Shown piece by piece: positions 1 through 5,151 of a DNA stretch of 6,945 nucleotides (the first letter of the stretch is position 1; every line of letters begins with the position of its first letter). The translations under genes were made by a program, and so were the position numbers. The stretch comes from an uncultured Lachnospiraceae bacterium (GTDB lineage: Bacteria > Bacillota > Clostridia > Lachnospirales > Lachnospiraceae): assembly GCA_902803635.1 (NCBI GenBank), contig CADCQU010000062.1:1-6945 (forward strand), given 5' to 3'. Under the pieces are notes generated by a model, which saw only the letters and a list, made by a program, of their open reading frames with translations, was not told the origin of the DNA and ran no database searches.

Positions 1-20
1 CAATTTCTTTCAATGGAAGG

Positions 21-49
21 TTGTTTTCATTATCTTCCTATGTTAAAAT
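21..49 (+). promoter_or_regulatory. Candidate sigma-A promoter for hprK
   Basis: A TTGTTT hexamer (21-26) is followed after exactly 17 bases by TAAAAT (44-49). The -10 box carries an upstream TG at the extended -10 position (TGTTAAAAT, 41-49). The surrounding 60 bases are AT-rich, unlike the GC-rich genes. Transcription would start near 56 and give a leader of about 170 nt before hprK. This is a match to the housekeeping consensus read by eye, so activity is inferred. Confidence 0.45.
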
Positions 50-162
50 TATTGAAAGTATATCGGAAATGCCACCGCATTTGTCATATTTTCACGAACA
101 TTTCCGGGAACGGAACGTTGCTGATGCACAGGAGCCTCAATGCGTGCATCTGACGAAAGGTG

Positions 163-208
163 GTTACAGTTCAGGTGACTCTAAACTGTAACGGGCCGCA
201 TGTACAGT
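163..208 (+). promoter_or_regulatory. Two mutually exclusive hairpins before the hprK ribosome binding site
   Basis: Bases 163-171 pair perfectly with 184-192 over 9 bp. The same right arm (ACTGTA, 185-190) can instead pair with TACAGT at 203-208, which lies 4 bases before the purine-rich ribosome binding site at 213-220. The shared arm therefore sits between two copies of TACAGT. This is the geometry of a translational switch, or of an operator with a third half-site. The inverted repeats are seen directly; regulation is inference. Confidence 0.4.
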
Positions 209-212
209 AACG

Positions 213-220
213 AAAGGAGA
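213..220 (+). promoter_or_regulatory. Ribosome binding site that selects the hprK TTG start
   Basis: AAAGGAGA ends 4 bases before TTG at 225, so its GGAG core sits 5 bases from that codon. The next in-frame candidate, ATG at 234, would be 14 bases from the core. The spacing favours TTG. Confidence 0.6.
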
Positions 221-224
221 ACCT

Positions 225-1169
225 TTGCCAAATATGAAGACCTTCGTACTTCTTTCCAGGCTCGCCAAGGATCTGAAGCTCAAAAACCTGACGCCGGACC
301 TTGACCTCAACGAGGTGGAAATCACGACGCCGGAGATCAACCGTCCCGCGCTGCAGCTCACCGGCTATTACGAGCATTTTGCCAACGAGCGCGTGCAGAT
401 CATCGGCTATGTCGAGTACACCTACCTCATGCAGCTCGACAAGGCGGAGTTCCTTTCGACCTACGAGCGTTTCATTTCCCGCGACATTCCCTGCGTCATT
501 TTCACGACCCTCACGGAACCCTCCCGCGACATGCTGGAGATTGCGCGGAAATACAAGGTTCCCACTCTCTCCACGGCACGCACCACCAGTTCATTCATGG
601 CGGAGTGCATCCGCTGGCTCGGCGTCGAGCTCGCGCCCAGCATTTCCATCCACGGCGTTCTCGTGGACGTCTACGGCGAGGGCGTGCTCATCACCGGCGA
701 GAGCGGCATCGGCAAATCCGAGGCGGCCCTGGAGCTGGTCCGCCGCGGCCACCGTCTCGTGAGCGACGACGTAGTCGTCATCCGCAAGGTCTCCGATATC
801 ACCCTCGTCGGCTCCGCGCCGGACGTCACCAAGCACATGATCGAGCTCCGCGGCATCGGCATCATCGATGTCAAGATGCTCTACGGTGTCGAGCACGTCA
901 AGGAATCCCAGTCCATCGACCTCGTCATCTGCCTGGAGGAGTGGGACAAGGACAAGGAGTACGATCGTCTGGGACTTGCCGAGGAGTACAAGGAGTATCT
1001 GGGGAACCGCGTGGTCTGCCACTCCATCCCCATCCGCCCCGGCCGAAACCTTGCCGTCATCGTCGAGACAGCCGCCGTCAACCACCGCCAGAAGATGATG
1101 GGCTACAACGCGGCCGAGGAGCTCTACCGCCGCGTCACGGAAAACATCACCAGCAAAATGGCGCTCTGA
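225..1169 (+). CDS. hprK: HPr kinase/phosphorylase
   Basis: This bifunctional cytoplasmic enzyme uses ATP or pyrophosphate to phosphorylate a serine of the PTS carrier HPr, and also removes that phosphate. It links glycolytic state to CcpA-dependent carbon control. The protein is 314 residues, close to the roughly 310 usual for the family. Residues 1-130 form the N-terminal domain. The C-terminal kinase domain shows the conserved His143, the Walker A loop GESGIGKS (158-165), an Asp pair at 181-182, the family signature ELRGIGIIDV (207-216) and RPGRNLAVIVE (271-281). No key residue is missing. The start is taken as TTG because of ribosome binding site spacing; ATG at 234 would shorten it by 3 residues. 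A structured leader precedes it, and a direct repeat spans its stop codon. glcK follows on the same strand. HPr and CcpA are not in the window. Confidence 0.97.
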   Translation: MPNMKTFVLLSRLAKDLKLKNLTPDLDLNEVEITTPEINRPALQLTGYYEHFANERVQIIGYVEYTYLMQLDKAEFLSTYERFISRDIPCVIFTTLTEPSRDMLEIARKYKVPTLSTARTTSSFMAECIRWLGVELAPSISIHGVLVDVYGEGVLITGESGIGKSEAALELVRRGHRLVSDDVVVIRKVSDITLVGSAPDVTKHMIELRGIGIIDVKMLYGVEHVKESQSIDLVICLEEWDKDKEYDRLGLAEEYKEYLGNRVVCHSIPIRPGRNLAVIVETAAVNHRQKMMGYNAAEELYRRVTENITSKMAL

Positions 1170-1190
1170 CAAATGTTTCCAACGCGGACG
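1156..1190 (+). repeat. Direct repeat copy 1, spanning the hprK stop
   Basis: This matches 1222-1256 at an offset of 66 bases, with 3 mismatches in 35 (at 1163, 1166 and 1188). The stretch 1167-1187, which begins with the TGA stop of hprK, is identical over 21 bases. The copy includes the last codons of hprK. Its 3' part can form a short stem (AACG 1181-1184 with CGTT 1189-1192) running into five T residues (1191-1195). Confidence 0.85.
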
Positions 1191-1221
1191 TTTTTGGCCC
1201 GTTTTCTGAAAAACACTCGCC

Positions 1222-1256
1222 AAATGGCACTTTGACAAATGTTTCCAACGCGGCCG
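1222..1256 (+). repeat. Direct repeat copy 2, in the hprK-glcK gap
   Basis: This is the second copy of the segment at 1156-1190, entirely intergenic. It contains the TTGACA hexamer at 1232-1237, but no -10 hexamer lies 16-18 bases downstream, so I do not call a promoter. Its 3' end provides the left arm of the GC-rich hairpin at 1247-1271. The spacing and partial overlap with the hprK coding end suggest a local segmental duplication. Confidence 0.85.
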
Positions 1257-1278
1257 GTTCCGTGCCGCGTTTATATAA
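1247..1278 (+). terminator. GC-rich hairpin between hprK and glcK, possible weak terminator or attenuator
   Basis: AACGCGGC (1247-1254) pairs perfectly with GCCGCGTT (1264-1271) across a 9-base loop, in which CG/CG can extend the stem. It is followed by TATATAAAAATTT, which is AT-rich but not a clean T-run. It could end or attenuate hprK transcripts before glcK, or be a processing or stability element. No convincing separate promoter for glcK is visible, so read-through would be needed unless a promoter lies in the AT-rich stretch at 1270-1290. Confidence 0.4.
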
Positions 1279-1306
1279 AAATTTCACATAAGAGAGGTAA
1301 TTTAGC

Positions 1307-2254
1307 ATGGCCAAAGTAGTTTTCGGTATCGACGTAGGTGGGACAACCATCAAATGCGGCCTCTTCGAGACGAAGGGTTCGCTGCTCGAGAAATGGGAGA
1401 TCGTTACCCGCTCGGAAAATGGAGGCGAGAACATCCTTCCGGACATCGCCGCCACGATTGACGCAAAGCTCAAGCTCCGCGGCATTGACAAGAAGGACGT
1501 CGCCGGCATCGGCATCGGCATCCCCGGACCGGTCCGCGGCGGCAAGGTCCCGGTCGCGGTAAACCTGCACTGGGGCGAGACCGACGTCGTCAAACAGCTC
1601 GGCAAGCTCACCGGCCTCAAGGTCGCTGCGGGCAACGATGCCAACGTCGCTGCGCTCGGCGAGCAGTGGAAGGGCGGCGGCGAGGGCCACCAGAACATGA
1701 TCATGGTGACGCTCGGCACCGGCGTCGGCGGCGGCATCATCGTCGGCGGCCAGATTATCGAAGGTGCCCACGGTGCGGGCGGCGAGCTCGGCCATATCCA
1801 TGTGGACGACAACATTAAGGAACCCTGCAACTGCGGCAACCACGGCTGCCTGGAGCAGGTCGCCTCCGCGACCGGCATTGCCCGCCTCGCCCGCGAGGAG
1901 CTGGCGGCGAACCCCGAGGAGGAGACCTCCATCCGCGTGGACGAGGTGAACGCGAAGGTCGTCTTCGACGGCTACAAGGTCGGAGATGCGATGGCCGAGC
2001 GCGTTGTCAACCGTTTCGCCCGCTATCTGGGCGTCGCCATCGGCGGCATCGCCTGCGTCACCGACCCGGAAATCATCGTCATCGGCGGCGGTGTCTCCAA
2101 GGCTGGCGATCCCCTCATCGACGTCGTAGGCCGCTACTACCGCAACATGGCCTTCTCCGCCTGCCAGGTCACCCCGCTCGTCCTCGCCAAGCTCGGCAAC
2201 GACGCCGGCATCTACGGTGCCGCGAAGCTCGCCCTCGACATGCAGCCGGCGTAA
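1307..2254 (+). CDS. glcK: ROK-family glucokinase
   Basis: This cytoplasmic sugar kinase is predicted to convert glucose and ATP to glucose-6-phosphate for glycolysis. It is 315 residues, normal for the family. The N-terminal phosphate-binding loop is DVGGTTIK (9-16). The catalytic aspartate is D111, in GNDAN. The second glycine-rich nucleotide loop is LGTGVGGG (136-143). The ROK zinc and sugar signature follows: E160 and H163 in GGELGH, then CNCGNHGC (174-181) with Cys174, Cys176 and Cys181. GGGVS (260-264) is the C-terminal adenosine region. No DNA-binding domain precedes the kinase, so it is an enzyme rather than a NagC/XylR-type repressor. AGAGAGGT (1291-1298) is the ribosome binding site, with its GAGG core 9 bases before the ATG. 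It lies 137 bp after hprK on the same strand. Glucose as substrate is inferred from family resemblance; another hexose is possible. Confidence 0.93.
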   Translation: MAKVVFGIDVGGTTIKCGLFETKGSLLEKWEIVTRSENGGENILPDIAATIDAKLKLRGIDKKDVAGIGIGIPGPVRGGKVPVAVNLHWGETDVVKQLGKLTGLKVAAGNDANVAALGEQWKGGGEGHQNMIMVTLGTGVGGGIIVGGQIIEGAHGAGGELGHIHVDDNIKEPCNCGNHGCLEQVASATGIARLAREELAANPEEETSIRVDEVNAKVVFDGYKVGDAMAERVVNRFARYLGVAIGGIACVTDPEIIVIGGGVSKAGDPLIDVVGRYYRNMAFSACQVTPLVLAKLGNDAGIYGAAKLALDMQPA

Positions 2255-2261
2255 CTCTCGC

Positions 2262-2304
2262 GAGCCGCGTGCTGCCGAAGGCAGCCATATTCCTTTCGCG
2301 GCTC
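2262..2304 (+). repeat. Nested inverted repeat in the glcK 3' region
   Basis: GAGCCGCG (2262-2269) pairs perfectly with CGCGGCTC (2297-2304). Inside it, GCTGCC (2271-2276) pairs with GGCAGC (2280-2285) around a GAA loop. The two stems are stacked but separated by an 11-base one-sided bulge (2286-2296). It starts 7 bases after the glcK stop and lacks a following T-run, so it is probably a 3'-UTR structure or an extragenic palindrome rather than the main terminator, which lies just downstream. Confidence 0.55.
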
Positions 2305-2320
2305 TATGAATAAAAGCCAA

Positions 2321-2348
2321 AACGGGCAGGGATTAATCCCTGCCCGTT
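2321..2348. terminator. Bidirectional intrinsic terminator between glcK and the PBP gene
   Basis: A perfect 28-base palindrome gives a 12-bp stem (2321-2332 with 2337-2348) around the loop TTAA. On the plus strand it runs into GTTCTTCTTGTAT. On the minus strand it runs into TTTTGGCTTTTATTC. Both tails are T-rich. It lies 66 bases past the glcK stop and 29 bases past the stop of the convergent PBP gene, so it can serve both. Confidence 0.85.
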
Positions 2349-2377
2349 CTTCTTGTATAAAAACCTTCCTTTTTCCC

Positions 2378-5002
2378 TCACCCATGCGAAGTCGGCTTTT
2401 TGGTGACCTTTGGCGTAGGCGTAGGCTTTTTCCCGGGTTTCGGGGTCGGCGTCGGTGTAACTTTCTTCTTCTTTTTCTTCTCCTCCGCCTCCCGCTTCTT
2501 CCGTTCCTCTTCCTCCTTCTTCTTCCGCTCCTCCTCCGCGATGCGGGCCTTCTCCGCCGCGAGGGCCGCCTGCGCCGCAGCCTCCTCGGAGGCACGCTTC
2601 TGGGCAATGGCCTGCTCAACGGCCGAGGGCGTCTGGTGGAACTCACCGCCGAGGCACAAGTCGGTAGGCGCGGTTCCAATCGCGAAGTACTCCGTCATGC
2701 TGTCGCAGACGGCCCCCGCAAGCTTCCCGCTCTGCCGGCAAATCGAGGTGCTCCGGATACTTCCTGGCATCGTGAAGGGCAGAATTTCATGATCCTTGTG
2801 GATCCTCGTCATGATCCGGTTCCAAAGCACCTGGTGGTACGTCCGGTAGTTCCCCTCCTCCGGAAGCGGCTCCGGCATATCGTAGCCCGACCAGATACCA
2901 CAGGTATAGTAAGGCGTATATCCAACAAACCACATGTTCAAATAGTCATTGGCCGTCCCGGTCTTTCCGGCAACCGGCATCCCCGACTGGAGTCGCATAG
3001 CCGTCCCCGTCCCCCGCTTGACCGCGTCCTCCAGCGCACTGGTCAGAAGTGCCGCCGTGCTCTCCGAGAGGGCCCTTTTCGGAACTGGGTTCTTCTCCAG
3101 AAGGACGTTGCCATTTGCATCCGTGACCCGCGTGTAGAAATACGGCTTGATGTACACGCCCTTGTTCGCGAGGGCCGCGTAGGCGGCGGTCAGCTCCAGG
3201 TTCGAAACACCGTAGGTAATTCCCCCGAGCGCAAGCGCCTGGGTCTTGTCGTGCTCCGGCGAGAGCGTCGAGATGCCCAGATTGACGAGAAAGTCAAATG
3301 CCGCCTCCGGCGTAACCTCGGTGATGCATTTGACGGCGGGGACATTTGCCGAATGCACGATGGCTTCGCGCACCGTGATATCCCCAAGATACGTTCCCCC
3401 GCTGCTTACGGTTTTTCCATTTTCATAGGCATATGGCTCGTCCCGGTAGACGGTGGCGAGGGTGTTCATCCCCCGGTCGAGGGCCGCCGCGTAGGCGGAA
3501 ATCGGCTTGAACGTCGAACCTGGCTGGCGCAGGGTTCTTGTCGCACGGTTGAGGACCAGCGAAGCCGTCTTCTCGCCGCGCCCGCCCACGATGGCCCGCA
3601 CCGCGCCGGTCTCCTGGTCCATGATGACGATCGAGGACTGCGGCTGCGGCGTCAGGTAGGCGTCCTCCTCCAGCACGTTGTCATTTTCGCGGAGCACGTG
3701 CTCCTTGTAGCGCGAAACGGCCGCCTTGGCCTCGTCTGACGAGTCGAAAACCAGGTCAAAGGCCGCATCCTCCGTCTCCCGGAAATACTGCTCCAGCATT
3801 TCCTTCGTGTAGTTGATTTCCTCGCCCGCCGGCGACTGGACGCGCATCGACCAGTCAAGGCTATACTTCGTCCCCTCCGGGAAGTTGTCCGGATCGGCGT
3901 ACTCCTCGTCGCAAATCTGCTGGATGCCAAGATCCGCCGTCGAATGAATCCGCAGCCCGCCCGAAAAAAGGAGCTTCGTGGCCTCCTCCTCGGTCATCCC
4001 CTTCTCGGCAACGAGATCCGAGAGCACCTGCTGGGTCAGCTCATCGACAAAGTAGCTGTAGACGCCCGGCGTCGTCACCCCAATATCCTGGGACACCTGG
4101 ATGCGCTCGTAGACGTTGTCGGCCAGCGCCTCCTGCATCGTCTCCTCGGAAATGTAGCCCTGCTCCACCATCCGGCGAAGCACCGTCTCTCGGCGGGCGG
4201 CATTTTCCTTGGGATGCGTGATTGGGTTGTAGCGGCTCGGGTTCTGCGTAATGCCCGCGATCACCGCCGCCTCCGATATGCTCAGGGAATCGACATTTTT
4301 CCCGAAATATTTCTTTGCGGCGGCCTGCACGCCGTAGGTGCCCGCGCCGAGATTGATCGTGTTGAGGTAATTTTCCAGAATTCGGTCCTTGGCGGCCTTC
4401 TTGCTGCCAAGCTCGCGCTCCAGCTTCTCCTCCAGCTGTACGGCGATGTACTGCTCCTGCAGCTTCCGCCGCAGCCGGTCCACCAGCGTCTTCTCCTCCA
4501 TCCAGCCCTGGAAATAGTTATTCTTGAGGAGCTGCTGGGTGATGGTGCTCGCCCCCTCGGTGCGCGAAAGGCCGGTCTGGAAGCCCACGGCCAGTGCCCG
4601 CACGATGCCGCGGATATCAATACCCGCGTGCTGGTAGAAACGGCTGTCCTCGATGGCGATAAAAGCCGCCTTCACGCCGTCCGGCACCTCCTCCAGCGAG
4701 ACCTGGATGCGGTTCGAGTCCGCCGTGCTGAGCTTCTGCATCATGTTCCCGCCGGCATCGTAGACAAATGTCGCGTACCCGACGGGTTCGATCTGCACGG
4801 CGGAAATGTCCGGCGAGTTGTCAATCACCCCCCGGATGACCCCGTAGCCGCCCGCGAAACAAATGACGACGAGCGAGAGGATGACGACCACGAGAAGACG
4901 CAGAACCACCACGCCCGCCGCCTTCTCGACGCGCGCGCTCCCCGAAGCCATCGCATCCAGCTCACGCTCCACCGCAAGCCTGGAAAAATCCTGATCTGAC
5001 AT
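2378..5002 (-). CDS. Class A penicillin-binding protein (PBP1A type, bifunctional transglycosylase/transpeptidase)
   Basis: This membrane-anchored enzyme polymerises lipid II into glycan strands and cross-links the peptides on the outer face of the membrane. The protein is 874 residues. A short cytoplasmic tail is followed by one membrane segment (about 30-52). The GT51 domain (about 75-280) carries EDSRFYQH with catalytic Glu118, GASTITQQ (150-157), RKLQE (179-183) and ENYLN with Glu210. A linker of about 85 residues (362-447) precedes the transpeptidase domain, which has STFK with nucleophile Ser496, SAN (551-553) and KTGTA (680-684). Conserved cysteines follow at 755, 766 and 783. The last 79 residues are an Ala/Glu/Lys-rich, probably helical stretch (796-847), then a Thr/Pro/Lys tail (848-874). 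ATG at 5002 is chosen over an in-frame TTG at 5041 because AGGGGG lies just upstream. The gene resembles mrcA/ponA; the exact orthologue is uncertain. It probably follows uvrC in one transcript. Confidence 0.95.
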   Translation of the reverse strand: MSDQDFSRLAVERELDAMASGSARVEKAAGVVVLRLLVVVILSLVVICFAGGYGVIRGVIDNSPDISAVQIEPVGYATFVYDAGGNMMQKLSTADSNRIQVSLEEVPDGVKAAFIAIEDSRFYQHAGIDIRGIVRALAVGFQTGLSRTEGASTITQQLLKNNYFQGWMEEKTLVDRLRRKLQEQYIAVQLEEKLERELGSKKAAKDRILENYLNTINLGAGTYGVQAAAKKYFGKNVDSLSISEAAVIAGITQNPSRYNPITHPKENAARRETVLRRMVEQGYISEETMQEALADNVYERIQVSQDIGVTTPGVYSYFVDELTQQVLSDLVAEKGMTEEEATKLLFSGGLRIHSTADLGIQQICDEEYADPDNFPEGTKYSLDWSMRVQSPAGEEINYTKEMLEQYFRETEDAAFDLVFDSSDEAKAAVSRYKEHVLRENDNVLEEDAYLTPQPQSSIVIMDQETGAVRAIVGGRGEKTASLVLNRATRTLRQPGSTFKPISAYAAALDRGMNTLATVYRDEPYAYENGKTVSSGGTYLGDITVREAIVHSANVPAVKCITEVTPEAAFDFLVNLGISTLSPEHDKTQALALGGITYGVSNLELTAAYAALANKGVYIKPYFYTRVTDANGNVLLEKNPVPKRALSESTAALLTSALEDAVKRGTGTAMRLQSGMPVAGKTGTANDYLNMWFVGYTPYYTCGIWSGYDMPEPLPEEGNYRTYHQVLWNRIMTRIHKDHEILPFTMPGSIRSTSICRQSGKLAGAVCDSMTEYFAIGTAPTDLCLGGEFHQTPSAVEQAIAQKRASEEAAAQAALAAEKARIAEEERKKKEEEERKKREAEEKKKKKKVTPTPTPKPGKKPTPTPKVTKKPTSHG
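2461..2540. repeat. Long pyrimidine-rich tract inside the PBP gene
   Basis: On the plus strand these bases are almost entirely C and T, with scattered G and almost no A. On the coding (minus) strand they form a purine tract of GAA, GAG, AAG and AAA codons that encodes the Glu/Lys part of the PBP tail. Such tracts are prone to slippage and length change. Confidence 0.7.
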
Positions 5003-5006
5003 AATA

Positions 5007-5012
5007 CCCCCT
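5007..5012 (-). promoter_or_regulatory. Ribosome binding site of the PBP gene
   Basis: On the minus strand AGGGGG is followed by TATT and then ATG at 5002. The TTG alternative at 5041 has no comparable purine run immediately upstream. This supports the shorter, 874-residue protein starting MSDQDF. Confidence 0.6.
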
Positions 5013-5043
5013 AATATCCCCTGAAACAATAATACAAGCAAAA

Positions 5044-5124
5044 TGACGATGCCCCTCCACCCCTTGCCTCCCCCTCAGGGGAAGGTGGCACGGCGAAGCC
5101 GTGACGGAGAGGGGCCGCCGGATG
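5044..5124. repeat. Multi-hairpin extragenic palindromic element, MITE/REP-like, non-coding
   Basis: An outer stem pairs GCCCCTC (5051-5057) with GAGGGGC (5109-5115). Inside are two hairpins. One pairs CCT and CCCC (5067-5069, 5071-5074) with GGGG and AGG (5078-5081, 5083-5085) around TCA. The other pairs CACGGC (5089-5094) with GCCGTG (5098-5103) around GAA. The folded form is Y-shaped. The heptamer AGCAAAA occurs at both sides (5037-5043 and 5125-5131) and may be a target-site duplication, or chance in A-rich DNA. From memory, the CACGGCTTCGCCGTG plus CCTTCCCC pattern recurs between genes in many Firmicutes and gives rise to spurious ORFs. It fills most of the 149-bp uvrC-PBP gap. No T-run follows it, so it is not a clear terminator. 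Confidence 0.6.
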
Positions 5125-5151
5125 AGCAAAAAGTAAATGATTTCTTCTCTA

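Larger units (their letters stand above)
56..224 (+). other. Structured 5' leader of hprK, no gene seen
   Basis: This non-coding stretch holds three consecutive inverted repeats. The first pairs 102-106 with 111-115 (TTCCG/CGGAA, loop GGAA) and is extended by 97-99 with 117-119. The second pairs 123-129 with 144-150 (GATGCAC/GTGCATC, 14-nt loop). The third pairs 163-171 with 184-192 (GTTACAGTT/AACTGTAAC, 12-nt loop). The octamer ACGAAAGG occurs at 153-160 and again at 210-217, where it includes the ribosome binding site. I do not recognise a known riboswitch, T-box or ribozyme consensus. A regulatory leader or a set of protein-binding dyads is possible, and function is unknown. Confidence 0.45.

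Noticed and set aside
121..160. CTGATG followed by a stem and then CGAAAGG, reminiscent of a hammerhead ribozyme core
   Set aside because: The seventh core base is C rather than A, GATG is itself consumed by the stem, and no cleavage-site stem partner is visible.
1167..1247. Canonical catabolite-responsive element in the repeats
   Set aside because: It lacks the central CG and the spacing is one base too long; kept only as a speculative dyad.
1232..1260. Perfect TTGACA hexamer as the -35 box of a glcK promoter
   Set aside because: No -10-like hexamer lies 16-18 bases downstream; that region is GC-rich and part of a hairpin. The TATATAAA at 1272-1279 is far too distant.
1271..2320. Long minus-strand open frame opposite glcK
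   Set aside because: It is antisense to a complete ROK kinase, with Asp/Ala/Val-rich composition typical of the reverse frame of high-GC genes, and would run through the terminator.
2306..3739. Long plus-strand open frame opposite the PBP gene
   Set aside because: It has no ribosome binding site, starts inside the terminator region, and has Arg/Leu-rich composition with no recognisable motif. It is the antisense of a GC-rich gene with clear PBP motifs.
3944..4999. Second long plus-strand open frame opposite the PBP gene
   Set aside because: Same reasons: biased composition, no family signature, fully overlapping conserved GT51 and linker sequence on the other strand.
5029..5034. TATTAT as the -10 box of a separate PBP promoter on the minus strand
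   Set aside because: The position 17 bases upstream is GAGGGG, inside the palindromic element, with no -35 resemblance. Co-transcription with uvrC is at least as likely.
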